Origin: Leishmania martiniquensis
Lineage: Eukaryota; Euglenozoa; Kinetoplastea; Trypanosomatida; Trypanosomatidae
Length of the DNA stretch: 64,000 nucleotides
Direction of reading: 5' to 3'
Assembly: GCF_017916325.1 (NCBI RefSeq)
Contig: NC_090164.1
Span: 849,501 to 913,500, forward strand
Shown: positions 49,269 through 59,450 of the stretch, in pieces
Position numbering within the stretch: the stretch's first letter is position 1
Layout: every line of letters begins with the position of its first letter
Notes under the pieces: model-generated
Databases searched by the model: none
The model's input: the letters and a program-made list of their open reading frames with translations, nothing else
Told to the model about the DNA's origin: nothing
Position numbers and translations under genes: made by a program

Positions 49269-49781
49269 TGAAAGTCACCTGTCTCCCCCCACCCCAGCGT
49301 GCCCCCGCTCCGCCATGGAGTGCATGAGGCCATACCGCGCTCCGCTCCCCTTGCAGGGCCCCGTCGCCTCGCGATGCGCAGCAGCGCCACACGCGCGTCA
49401 CATCAATGCTCCGACGCCCTCTGCAGAGCACCGCCTCGCTCTCCAGCTCAGCCCGCCAGCCGCTTCGCTGGCAGCCTCACAGCCGCGCCGGTCACGCCGG
49501 GCGCCACGTGGCTCGCCCCCGAGTCGCGCTGGCGCCGAGCCCGTCATGTGGCTACAGCACACGTCGCCACTGCCCCACACGTCGGCCCGCCGCCGCGCCC
49601 TCCCGGCTCTGCCCACCGACATCAGTGGAGCCGAGACCGCCCTGGTCTTCCCGACGTCGTAGGCGCTCGGCCATGCCACTCGCCGCGGCTGCTTGGCTTC
49701 CTCGCCAAGAGCGTGGCGCTCGGCAGCTCCAACGCACCTCCCACAGAGATGTCCCCGGCTGTCAGGAGAAAGCAGTGAAAA
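49269..49781. repeat. 513-bp dispersed element, copy 2 (SIDER-like)
   Basis: This is the partner of 44473-44985, in direct orientation and nearly identical. The heptamer AGTGAAA occurs at both ends here (49267-49273 and 49774-49780), which could be a target-site duplication or simply part of the element. Confidence 0.87.
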
Positions 49782-49827
49782 TGTTTCATCTCACCCCCGC
49801 CTGGTATCATTAAAAAGGCACCATTGT

Positions 49828-50190
49828 GCATGCATGCACATCCAGAGCCTCTCCTGCCTCAGCGGCACCGCGGCCACATCTGGGCCCTCGAGCGCGAGCC
49901 GGATTGCCGCCGAGCAACCTCCCCCCAGTTCTCTCTCCACCCCCCTCCCCCGCCTGCGTGCGGCGCGATCGGCCGGCACCACACTGACCTGAGCAGGCCC
50001 CATGCCCGGGTCCTTGCGCGCCGACACCGGGGTCGCCCTCGAGGGCGAAGGTGGTGGTACGTGCCGTGCCGGCAGCAGAAGGTGGGCCAGGTGCATGCCG
50101 GGCGCTCGCAAGGAGAGGGCGGGCGGTGGGCCGGCATCAATTAAGGGTCTTCGCCGACCTTGTGCTCTGCGCTTGCGCCGTGTTAAACAG
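49828..50190. repeat. Divergent third member of the 554-bp element family
   Basis: From 49828 to about 49980 the sequence aligns with 20632-20808 with substitutions and small deletions: GCGGCCACATCTGGGCCCTC against GCGGCCACATCCGGGCCCTC, and GCCTGCGTGCGGCGCGATCG exactly. Similarity then becomes patchy (CTCTGCGCTTGCGCCG near 50165). The right boundary is approximate. Confidence 0.65.
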
Positions 50191-50589
50191 CAACGAGTGC
50201 GCGAAGAACAGAGGAGGAAAAGAGGGTGCACAGGGCATGTGCAGAGGAGCGCCTGAGTCGCCGGGCCCTTCTTCCGAAGAACCGAGGAGTAGGGTGTCTT
50301 GTTGATGCGCGCTGCACGCATCCGGGAGGGCTGGGCAGAGCAAGCGAGAGGGTGAGAGCGGCCCGTGGTCCCGTCAACCCATAGGCTGATATGCGCAGCG
50401 CGACGATGCGGCCTCGACAACATGCACATATATATATATAGTGTATATACAAAGAGAGAAAAGGGCTATAGTCGCGGAGCTCTCAACGAGTTCGCAGGCA
50501 GGGGCACGTACGCTCGGAGGAATACACGCATGAATGCCCAAACAGCTGCCTTCCTCTCCGCCACCGCCCCTGCGCCATCTCCTAGAGAC

Positions 50590-53500
50590 TTACAACCTGT
50601 CGAGCAAGCTATCCGACATGTTCTGCAGCACGTTGTCCAGCTCCTCCCACCCGGGTATTACCATCTTGGCGTTCTCCAACTTGGGCATCTTTGTCAACGG
50701 GTTGTTGCAGAGGTCGATCGTTTTAGCCCTTGACTTGCTCTTCTTGCTGCACCACGTCTCACACCACAGCCAACGCTCTGGCAGGGAGAAGATGGGAATG
50801 ATGTCCTGCATGAAGTTTGGCAGGTCCTGGTCGAGATTCTGCAGGCTGTTCGGGTCCGCGACCAGCTGTGCGTAAATGCCGCGATACTGATCGCCCGCCA
50901 GCATCGCGCGAAAGCGGCGAAGGTCAACGAGGAAGATGGCGCTGATGTGGTAGGGCTTACCGCGCAGGTGGCTCTCCCAGAACCCTTTCTCCCAGAAGCG
51001 AAATTGAACGGTGGCCGTGTTCTTGAACTTTTGGCAGAAAGGAGCCATGGCGATAGCCTCGCCGCCGATCTTCATGTTGTACAACTCGTGTAGGTCGGCC
51101 TGAGCGGTCTGGTCGGCATCGACAAAGATGATCCGGTCAACGTCGAGAGGGAACAGCACGTCCAGGAAGAGAATCTTGTAGGCCCAGATCTTTCGCTGCT
51201 TCTCTGTCTGCCGCGGCAGCCACCACGGCCAGCGATACGTAACAAAGCCGACCTCGAACCCAAGTTGCTCTGCAAGGAGCGGTATGTAACGCTTGAATTG
51301 CGGGGACAGAAAGTTTTCGATCACCCAGAACTTGATGCGTGTCGTGTTAGTGCCGTACTTGTCACTTGACTGTTTGTGCACGCTGTACATCATCATCCGC
51401 AGGAACCGCTCGTACAGGTGGCCAGAGGCGACGGAAAAGATATTGAGCGTTGGCTTCTCTGGCGATGCAGGCTTTACACCACGCGACACCCACGACGGAG
51501 GCCATAAGAGCTTCACATCAGAAGCCATTCGCTGTAGGATAGCCTGCAGATTTGTGGTCACCGCGGAGTTTGGCGTGTGGGCCACTCGCAATGAAAGGTG
51601 ACGACCGCGGAAGGAGTCGATCATCAGCGGTATGTGCTGGCCCTGGGTCCAGTTCCTCAGTGATGACTCCCTTCCTACCTCTGCGCACTCGTGCACGACG
51701 TCGCCGCCGACGGACTCGATGCAATAGGCCGCCGCCACCGGCCCCTCCTTGATGGAAAGATACCAGAGACCGGGGTTCGCCTGCAGCTGGTAGTAGCCGC
51801 CTAGGTTGGCCATCACCTGCGTGTCGGTGATGCGCGCTGCGGAGGCGGCGTTTGGAGCGCCCCCTGAACGGGATGGAGAGAGTAAGGAAAGCGGCAGCCC
51901 GTTGAGTGCTGAACCGCTCCGCGCATCGGTCGCGTCACCCGTCAGTAGAAGAGAGTGCATGCGGTATACAGCTGCCACGAAGAGCGTTCCGCGAGGCAGC
52001 CTTGATAGCATGATATTGTCCAGGTCTACCTCGGCATCCTGGGAGAAGACGGTCCACGACGGCGGCTCCTCGACGCCGAGTGTGAGCAGCATCGACGACG
52101 GCATCTGCGTGAACGTAGCAAGTGGCGCGACGACCCGACCTGAGGACTCTTCAAACGCCAGAGTCGGCCTCGCGACGTACTCGTAGAAGTTTCGAATGGG
52201 GAACTTCACGTCCAGTGAGGGGTTCAGCACCACCGTAAGGTGAATGTGCAGCGAAGACTGGAGAAGGAAGTCAGCGAGCGAAACAATCACCTGCGCATCA
52301 CGCGATGAAGGGTCGACGAAAGCCATCACACGGTGCAGCGGCTGCGCCATCAAACCACTCCGCTCGTCCTCCTGTCCCCCAATGCCCCCGGTGGTGTCCG
52401 CCGACGCTCCTGCGGCATGAACATTGCTTAATGTCAAGAGCACCGATCGTAGGCGCCTCCAGTCCTTTGCGGAAGACACCAAATCCTCCACCCGCATCAA
52501 CACAGGCGCGGAGGACTCCTGCACCACTGCACGCCGCGAGAACTCATCACCGAAGACACTGCTAAGGCAGGCAATGTTGCCAGCAAAGAAATTTGTGTCC
52601 AGCTCCTCCGCGGCGTAACCGCCACCGTCGGCGCTTTTCATGTCAGCAAAATCTAAATGCATCACCGCTTCCTGAACAGCTTTGGTGGCGGATGTCATGA
52701 GCCGAGCTGCCGCGATCACATCTGCTACGCTGAAGCTCGTATCCATGGAAATAATCCGACCATTGGTGACGAGGGCAACGCTTTCGGTGCTTCCTTGGAA
52801 CGCGTCCGTGAAGGCGGCCCACCACTGAACCCGTCCAAGACTCCAATGCCGCTCTGAATTTGCCTCGGCGCTGCGAGAGACATCAGCTAACGCCTGCACG
52901 TCTGCAGGAAGTGGCGCCGCCTCTAGCGCCGCCCTCACTGTCTCGGTGCTCAGAAGAGTGTTCGGGTCACCACTTGTCGATGCGACCGCCTCCGAAAGAT
53001 GCGATACGTACCGCAGAAGTGTAGCGTACCGTTTTCCTTCCGGCACCCTGCTGCGAGCCAGCTGCCGCTGAAGCGCTTCCATGTGGTGATGGAAGAGGGA
53101 CGCAGCGCCGGGACACGAGACCAGCGAGAGTCGCAGACTGCCGCACACGTCATGTATCTGGGCGCTCTTTGCCGAGGCTGTGGCACACTCCTCCAGCGCG
53201 GTCACGACCGTTCGCACCTGCTGCAGCATCGCTGTCGTGAACGCGCACGGCAACGTCACCAGCTGGGTGAGCACCGGGACGTCTCCGGCGTACGCGGCGC
53301 TGTAGATGTATGGCAGCCTCTTGACATAGGCGACCGTCATCGCCTTGTCTGACCAACGCATCGTCAGTGGGGCACCAAGCAGCGCGGGTTGAATGTGGTC
53401 CACCGCGCCTCGCTGCTCGAGAATGGAGTCGTACATGCTCTTCATCTCATCTCGCAGGACACCGCTCGACACCCACCCCCGCAGCAGCTCTATCTCTCTC

Positions 53501-55980
53501 TGCAACGCAGCGGAGATGGCGCCGAGGTTCATGTCCACCTTGACACCGTTCAGGAAGGTGGCCGGGTACTTGGGAAGAGGAAAGCGGCGCAGCGCCGCCT
53601 GTGTCTCATGGTAGTAGCTGAGAAAGTCCGCACTTCGCGTCAGCTCAGCGATGCTGGAGCGCAGCAGCGCTTTCGCGTTACTCTTGCAGACGTCGGAGAT
53701 GACGGCGTCAGAGACTCTTTCCGTGCTGGCTTGCAATGCCGCCTGTAACAGCTGCAGCAGAAAGCTCAGCATCCCAGACTCACTGTTGTTGGCGGCAAGG
53801 TGATGAATGAGAGTGAATACCTGAAGTGCGGCATGCGATCCAGCAGACTCTCCCCGAAAGCCTTCGACCCCGTCTTGCGCCCCAGACTGAAACATCGGCG
53901 ACCACGTCTGGTCTACTAGTGCAAGTCCGTAGCGGGCGGTGATGCCCTGGCGACGGAGTTGGAGGATGAGGGAGATGCTCTGCAGACTCGACCTGGACAA
54001 CGGATCCAACATCAGCACAAAATTCAGCAGGTTTCGTCGTGGGAGCAGCGGGGCGCCGTGGCCTTTGGCTAAGAGGGTGCTGAGGCCAGCTGGAAGCCTC
54101 TTCAGTTGTGGGCTTGTCTCTACGTTGTTGATCCACGTGATACGCTCTGCAGGAATTGCGTACGCGGTCTCCCCATCAGCGAGGCCCCCCAACGTCCCCA
54201 TGACGCGACGAGCCGTGCGCTTCACGTATGCGGCAGACTTTTCGAGCTGTGCGGGATCCAGCGGCACTGTATGCACCTCCTCCTCCGCGTCCCCTGAGCT
54301 TGCATCGGCTGCCGTGGCGGGGAGTGAGTGGGTGACTAACACCGTTTTGGTGCGCCGAAGGAGCTGCTCCTCCTCATGCAAGGCGCGTAGGACGCCAAAA
54401 AGGGTCAGGTCATTCTCCTCCATGCGCCAGCCATTCAGGAAGAGCGCTGACTCACCTGGGCTAATGCGCTGGTGAAGAATCGGCAAAACCTTTTGCACCT
54501 CCACCAGTCGGTCAGACTCTGCAGCAATGCGGGAGAGGGCGGCGGCGTAGGCCGGGAACCGGGTGACCATGTCCTTCAGCAGGTGAAAGCGCCGGCTCTG
54601 GTCGCCCACTTCTCGAAGATACTGCGCCGCGGCGAGGCCGATCTTCTGCAGCTCCCACACATCAAAGTCCACCTTCATGTCCCCCGTGCCCACGTCCTCG
54701 TCCAGGAGGGCAGCGAACTCGTCCAGGGCGGCGGCCAGGCTCGGGTACCGCTCCTTCAGCCGCACAACGTGAAAGCCGCCAACGACGCGGTCCACCTGCG
54801 TCTGTGGCACCCGGCTCGCCGCAGCCGCGGCACCGGTACCGGCACCATCCTTTGGCGATTCCGCAGCTGCTGCCACCGAGCTCTGCTCCTTGGCTTGCTG
54901 CTGCGCAGCCGCCTTCTCATCCAACACTTTGTACTCCATGTTCTTGATGTCAACAGTGACGCCGTAGCCCTGCACCAGCAGCGGGCTGTCCCATAGGCTC
55001 GCGGTCGCTCCTGAGGATAGCAGCCCAGGAACAGCTGCGGCGCAGAGCCGCGCCACCGACACCGGTAGGTGTCGCCAGAAATAGGCCGGCGTACCCGCGG
55101 AGATGGCACTAGCGGCGTCCACGGGGGTCGCAAGCTCCACCGCAGTGCGATGCAGCGCGTGGGAGGCAGGGCAGCCAGGTAGCCCATACAGAATGACCAC
55201 CGCCGGCACTTCACTAGCAGCAGCAGCCGATGCGGGCAGGTAACGGTGATCAAAGCTCGTGAAAGTAACCTCGTCTACGGACACCAGTGCGCCTATGCGT
55301 GACTGCTCCGTACCGCCCATGACACTCTTCAGGGCAGAGGGTGTTTGAGCGCGGACCGCCTGTAGTGGGGCACCGGAAGCAGTGCGGGTGTAAACCACAG
55401 CGAAGGGCTCGCCGCAGGCCACGCGGTCGTCGCTGCCAAGCGCACCTCGATCGGCGTCGTCCCTATTGAGCACGTATGTCTGCGACGCGGTCTCGCGCAG
55501 CGCCTTCTCAGAAAGGGCATAGTGAGCTTCCACTGCCGGTGAGTAGACACGCGCCGCCATCTCAGTTTCAAACAAGGCCCTGCTGGCGCCACGCGTCTCT
55601 GGTAGGTCGAAAAGGGCCTCTAAAAGTCGCGCGTACTGCAGCTTCTGCGTGCGGAAGCGGGCGCTGGTCGCAGCACCTGCCTCCTCCGAGTTCGCGATAC
55701 TGCTGTCATGTCTCTTTGATGGAGACACCGGCCAAAGTGCATCGAGGCAGCTGTAAAAGGCATCATCACCGAAGAACCGCCCGGCCCACTCACAGCCCTC
55801 TTGGTACAGAGGCGTCTCATTCCACGACGCCTCCACCGTCGTGTGAATCCCCTTGCCATGCGTCGCCAGTGGCCTGGTGACTAGCATGACGAGCATCAGC
55901 AGTGAGAGGAACGAGATCGGGGCCGATGGCGCTGCACCTCCGTCCGACCTTGGCCTTGAAAACGAGATCAAGAGCTGCAT
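50590..55980 (-). CDS. UGGT: UDP-glucose:glycoprotein glucosyltransferase
   Basis: This 1796-residue protein starts at ATG 55980. A hydrophobic segment at about 21-38 (ISFLSLLMLVMLVTRPLA) is a signal sequence. The long N-terminal region (about 45-1490) corresponds to the folding-sensor part of UGGT (thioredoxin-like and beta domains), with the family's FLNGWRME-type and NGR motifs. The C-terminal GT24 catalytic domain begins near 1508 with PTLNIFSVASGHLYERFLRM, followed by KFWVIENFLSPQFK and PWWLPRQTEKQRKIWAYKIL. The DxD metal site FVDADQ is near 1621, followed by PYHISAIFLVDLRRFR and NLDQDLPN. All catalytic hallmarks are present. The enzyme re-glucosylates misfolded ER glycoproteins for calreticulin binding; in trypanosomatids, whose transferred glycans lack glucose, it is the only source of monoglucosylated glycans. 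It is about 250 residues longer than animal UGGT, and it ends DSLLDRL without an HDEL-like tail. Confidence 0.97.
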   Translation of the reverse strand: MQLLISFSRPRSDGGAAPSAPISFLSLLMLVMLVTRPLATHGKGIHTTVEASWNETPLYQEGCEWAGRFFGDDAFYSCLDALWPVSPSKRHDSSIANSEEAGAATSARFRTQKLQYARLLEALFDLPETRGASRALFETEMAARVYSPAVEAHYALSEKALRETASQTYVLNRDDADRGALGSDDRVACGEPFAVVYTRTASGAPLQAVRAQTPSALKSVMGGTEQSRIGALVSVDEVTFTSFDHRYLPASAAAASEVPAVVILYGLPGCPASHALHRTAVELATPVDAASAISAGTPAYFWRHLPVSVARLCAAAVPGLLSSGATASLWDSPLLVQGYGVTVDIKNMEYKVLDEKAAAQQQAKEQSSVAAAAESPKDGAGTGAAAAASRVPQTQVDRVVGGFHVVRLKERYPSLAAALDEFAALLDEDVGTGDMKVDFDVWELQKIGLAAAQYLREVGDQSRRFHLLKDMVTRFPAYAAALSRIAAESDRLVEVQKVLPILHQRISPGESALFLNGWRMEENDLTLFGVLRALHEEEQLLRRTKTVLVTHSLPATAADASSGDAEEEVHTVPLDPAQLEKSAAYVKRTARRVMGTLGGLADGETAYAIPAERITWINNVETSPQLKRLPAGLSTLLAKGHGAPLLPRRNLLNFVLMLDPLSRSSLQSISLILQLRRQGITARYGLALVDQTWSPMFQSGAQDGVEGFRGESAGSHAALQVFTLIHHLAANNSESGMLSFLLQLLQAALQASTERVSDAVISDVCKSNAKALLRSSIAELTRSADFLSYYHETQAALRRFPLPKYPATFLNGVKVDMNLGAISAALQREIELLRGWVSSGVLRDEMKSMYDSILEQRGAVDHIQPALLGAPLTMRWSDKAMTVAYVKRLPYIYSAAYAGDVPVLTQLVTLPCAFTTAMLQQVRTVVTALEECATASAKSAQIHDVCGSLRLSLVSCPGAASLFHHHMEALQRQLARSRVPEGKRYATLLRYVSHLSEAVASTSGDPNTLLSTETVRAALEAAPLPADVQALADVSRSAEANSERHWSLGRVQWWAAFTDAFQGSTESVALVTNGRIISMDTSFSVADVIAAARLMTSATKAVQEAVMHLDFADMKSADGGGYAAEELDTNFFAGNIACLSSVFGDEFSRRAVVQESSAPVLMRVEDLVSSAKDWRRLRSVLLTLSNVHAAGASADTTGGIGGQEDERSGLMAQPLHRVMAFVDPSSRDAQVIVSLADFLLQSSLHIHLTVVLNPSLDVKFPIRNFYEYVARPTLAFEESSGRVVAPLATFTQMPSSMLLTLGVEEPPSWTVFSQDAEVDLDNIMLSRLPRGTLFVAAVYRMHSLLLTGDATDARSGSALNGLPLSLLSPSRSGGAPNAASAARITDTQVMANLGGYYQLQANPGLWYLSIKEGPVAAAYCIESVGGDVVHECAEVGRESSLRNWTQGQHIPLMIDSFRGRHLSLRVAHTPNSAVTTNLQAILQRMASDVKLLWPPSWVSRGVKPASPEKPTLNIFSVASGHLYERFLRMMMYSVHKQSSDKYGTNTTRIKFWVIENFLSPQFKRYIPLLAEQLGFEVGFVTYRWPWWLPRQTEKQRKIWAYKILFLDVLFPLDVDRIIFVDADQTAQADLHELYNMKIGGEAIAMAPFCQKFKNTATVQFRFWEKGFWESHLRGKPYHISAIFLVDLRRFRAMLAGDQYRGIYAQLVADPNSLQNLDQDLPNFMQDIIPIFSLPERWLWCETWCSKKSKSRAKTIDLCNNPLTKMPKLENAKMVIPGWEELDNVLQNMSDSLLDRL

Positions 55981-58499
55981 TGTCCGCCGCGCCTACCGAG
56001 GTCAATTACTTTGTGTGTGTGTGATGTAGTGTGTGTGTGTGTGCGATGTATTGTGACGAGCTGCTTCGCCCGCTCCCGCCTCCCCCCGTAGTGTTGTGCC
56101 GTATCTGCACCTCAAGAGAAACGGTGGGTCGTCGATACGTTGAGAGACGTCAAAGAGCTGCTCCACTTCTGCGTATGTCTGTGCGTGGGCGCGTCGATGA
56201 ATTGGCTTTTCCCATGCGTAGATCGGAAGAGAGAGGGAGGGCAAGTGGGAAAGAGAGGGAGGCGGCATGGTTGACAGAGCTGCCGGCGTCGGCAGTGAGT
56301 CGCGATATACTCTGCTTCTTCGTCGGCGTCGAGGTGCTTCTTCTCACCCTTCTGCGGGTGAGAGGGCGACCGCCATGCGTGAGGTCCCCTCCCCCCCCCA
56401 CACACACACCTGCAAGTGGGGTGGAGGGATACCAACACAAGAGCAGCGTTGGCGAGGCGCGCAACACAGAGCGAAGCTAATCCGGGGAATGCGAGATGCG
56501 ATCTACGCACACAGCCGGAAGGGACATCGACGCACCACCACACCGCCCTATACCCCTCCCCCTTCCCCTTTTTTCCCCTTTCCTGGCAAGTGGAGGTGGG
56601 CATCGAGACGCGTCTCGTGAGATGCACGTGCTTGGGTGAAGAGAGGTACTCGGCCGGTTAAGAGCGCACTTGAGGGGCCGCGCATAGGCACAGCGGCAAC
56701 GGTTAAGACTTCGAAACACGAATAATGCGAAGCAGCAGAAGTGCCTATGGAGAGGAAAGGGGTCGCTACCAGTGCGTATGGGCGCCTGAGGAAAGAAGTG
56801 GGGTACACCACATGAAGAGAAGAGGTGCTGCCACTCGCCTTCCGTCTCCTGCTGTCCCCTTCAGGTGTCGCCAGAATTGGGACTGGTAAAGAGCACTTGA
56901 TTCATAGGAGCGCTCTGTGGCGTTGACGTTGAAGCCCTCTGGAGGGCTCCGTCACCATGAAGCATAGGCGCAGACCCTCGACTGGTGAGGGTGCCACTAG
57001 CGTGCGTTCCCTCTGCGCCATCCTCAAGCCGATGCACCTCGCCCCTGCACTCACTCCCCTCCCCACCACATGTTCTGCTACTCTTCTCATAAAGGGCCGC
57101 ATGGCGATGCGGGCATCCGAGCGCACTGACGAGTACAGAGAAGAGAGCAAGGAAAGGGAAGGGGCCTGTGCATCTAGGCGAGCGTGTGGGCGTGTGCGCA
57201 CCTGCGGCCCCGCCAATGGAGAGACCCGACACGCATGCGCACAGAAAAACGCACGCACACATACCAGCAACAGACAGGCATTCGCACACTCTCTCTCACG
57301 GAGACTCGGCAAAGGCGCAGGGGTGAAAACGTGCGAAGGAAAGGGACGGCGAGATGCGGGCATGAGGCGGAGACGAATAGGGTTAGCGGCAACAAAATGG
57401 GAAGGGTGGCGGTGGCGGCTTCGAGTGCCGCCGCGATCAGCATTGCTGCTTCAGGGGCCTATCGCGACTCTTCCCTCCCGTCCCGGTATCCACATCGCGC
57501 TCGACACTGAAATCCCCACAGAGTTCCTTCATTCAGTTCGCCATCAGGCCTCTGACACCGTTTTTCTGCCTGACCACCCCTGCAGTTTCACACATATGAG
57601 AAGAGCGAAATGGGCGCTGGGCTGCAGTGCCGACAGGTGAACCGGCTTCTCAAGCTGAAGTGTACCGAAGGCCTTTTTGACAAAAACGAAGAGTCGCCCG
57701 GTCATTTCTTCTGCAGCGATGCACCGATGTCTTGTAGACTGTCTATAGCGGGTAGGGACGCATCACGCGCAATGTCCTGGCCGGCACTCATCCGCGTCCC
57801 CCGCTACAGATAGAGAGAGACAAAATAGAGTGGGAGTGGGGGGCCTGCGACACGGCACACGGAGGTGGCCGGCATCATCACGTATACTCGATGCTCGATA
57901 AGAAGAGTGCGGGTCACGGCGCTTTGCACATCACGGCCAAGACATGGAATGGCTGGCGTAGTCATCAGGACACATAGAGAGGGAAACATCTCTTCCCATA
58001 CAAACAAAAATACCGCACACGAGCTGCTCGCGGCCAGCCGCGGCTGGCGGCTGAGGAAGCAAAAGAAGCGCTGTCCACCTCGCGCCCCCCAAGAGGCAAC
58101 TCAGGTGTGCACGAATGCCGGGGATGAAGTGACCTGCCGCTTACTGCCGGCCACAAGGCTCCATCCGTCTGTTGTCCGGCGCGGCAGCCATGCGTGGCCC
58201 CACTCACCCCGTTTCACCATTACTCCTTTGGCGTGGGCTGCTGCGGCGGTCACCCCAGCAGCCCGCATGCTGCAGGAAGGCTTGAAATGCACAGCCCCCC
58301 TGCCTGCCTTCCTCACTCGCCGCCATACGTTGCTGCAGTTCTTCTCAATCGTCGGCTGCCCCTATGCGCCTTTCGGCTTCGCCTACACTGTCGCTCTCTC
58401 TGCGTTGCCTATCGTGGGTCACCCATCCCTCGTCCATTATGTGAGCCTCCCGCGCAAGCGCACCGGAGGGCGCATCGCCGTTATCGCTTGCTTCTGCCC
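55981..58499. other. Intergenic: 3' UTR of VIT gene and 5' UTR of UGGT gene
   Basis: No credible gene. It has TG runs (about 56010-56041), purine-rich + strand at 56225-56265, a pyrimidine-rich + strand block at 56540-56585, and otherwise unstructured UTR-like sequence. Confidence 0.66.
56010..56041. repeat. Interrupted (TG)n microsatellite
   Basis: Two TG runs are separated by ATGTAG, 30-60 nt upstream of the UGGT start on the coding strand (CA on that strand). Confidence 0.88.
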
Positions 58500-59393
58500 T
58501 CACGCCCAACGCGTTGCGACGTAACAGAGGCTAAACACTGAGCCGATTCCCACGGCGTTCAAAACAGCAGTGTTGATCAGCTCTGGAGTGTGCGCGTAGG
58601 CACCAAAGAACACTTCCGTCTGCACGAAGCTCAACGCTGCGTTACACAAGCAGAAGATGCCCGTTCCCAACAGCTTTGCACGCGTTGTTAACCCTGCCAG
58701 ACCAGCCTTTATGCCGCTGCCGTGACTACCCGCACTGCTTCCCTGATTGCTGGAAACGGCGCGCAGTGCACCCGCCAAGCAGAACAGCGGCGTCACAACA
58801 CCAACGACAAAGCCTACTAAGGCAGGGACTCCGACGTTCATGACGGCCTCGCTCGTCGTCGGCGGTTCCAGCCGGGAGTAGCCGAGCTCCTCGACCATCA
58901 TCAAGTTGGCAAACACATTCTTCTGGCGCGCAAAAATGCGGGTGACGATGAGCGCCTCCTCCTCGGTTAGTCCCTGGCCCTTGTAAATGGAAAGCATCTC
59001 CTGTAGCTCACCAGACAGGTGATTGTCGATCTCCCATAGCTCGCGCCGCAACTCCAAGTCATAGATCGCGCGCTCGAAGGAGAAGGAGCTGGTCGACACA
59101 TACGCCAAGCATACGCCGCCAGCTACCGCCCACAGAACCATGCATGGTACGTTCTGTACACCTCGCAGAGCGGCCAGCCAGTGCGGAGCTCCGACAGCCA
59201 CGGCAACGGTTCCTGCCGCTGTGCATAGGCCCGCGAGGCTGGAAAGCACCATGGCTCGATTGCGCATGGCGCCGTTCTTACGGATATCCACGTTGAAGGT
59301 CTCCATCTTAGCGCCGTGAACCTCAATCGACCGCTCAGCGTCGCCGAAGGCGCACCGCGCCTGGTACTGCCGGTCGCTCGAGCAATCGACCAT
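58500..59393 (-). CDS. VIT1/CCC1-family iron/manganese transporter
   Basis: This 297-residue membrane protein starts at ATG 59393; the frame upstream opens only with TTG. Five hydrophobic spans are visible: VLSSLAGLCTAAGTVAVAVG, VPCMVLWAVAGGVCLAYVS, ALVGFVVGVVTPLFCLAGAL, LLGTGIFCLCNAALSFV and TAVLNAVGIGSVFSLCYVA. After the second span comes the family's charged cytosolic region, with ERAIYDLELRRELWEIDNHL, LQEMLSIYKGQGLTEEEALI and MMVEELGY, matching the Glu-rich metal-binding helices of VIT1 (E..ELRE, YxxkGL, ElGl). Family knowledge gives transport of Fe(II) or Mn(II) into an acidic store by proton exchange. The compartment here is probably acidocalcisome or vacuole-like, which is inference. 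A possible splice acceptor lies only 5 nt upstream of the ATG. Confidence 0.9.
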   Translation of the reverse strand: MVDCSSDRQYQARCAFGDAERSIEVHGAKMETFNVDIRKNGAMRNRAMVLSSLAGLCTAAGTVAVAVGAPHWLAALRGVQNVPCMVLWAVAGGVCLAYVSTSSFSFERAIYDLELRRELWEIDNHLSGELQEMLSIYKGQGLTEEEALIVTRIFARQKNVFANLMMVEELGYSRLEPPTTSEAVMNVGVPALVGFVVGVVTPLFCLAGALRAVSSNQGSSAGSHGSGIKAGLAGLTTRAKLLGTGIFCLCNAALSFVQTEVFFGAYAHTPELINTAVLNAVGIGSVFSLCYVATRWA

Positions 59394-59398
59394 GGTTA

Positions 59399-59450
59399 CT
59401 GCGCAGCACGGCAAAAAGAGTCGCGTGGGGGAGAATGGAAAAGGTTAACG
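59399..59450 (-). promoter_or_regulatory. Candidate spliced-leader acceptor of the VIT gene
   Basis: On the minus strand CCTTTTCCATTCTCCCCC and CTCTTTTTGCC are followed by the first AG at 59399-59400, leaving a 5-nt 5' UTR (TAACC) before the ATG at 59393. It is unusually short, so the site is tentative. Confidence 0.35.

Larger units (their letters stand above)
48432..50589. other. Intergenic: 3' UTR of UGGT gene, 513-bp repeat copy 2 and a divergent 554-bp-family copy
   Basis: No gene seen. Next to the DUF4139 gene is its pyrimidine tract. Next come copy 2 of the 513-bp element (49269-49781) and, 46 bp beyond it, a divergent member of the 554-bp family (about 49828-50190). A TATA-rich stretch (about 50430-50448) lies close to the UGGT stop. 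Confidence 0.68.
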
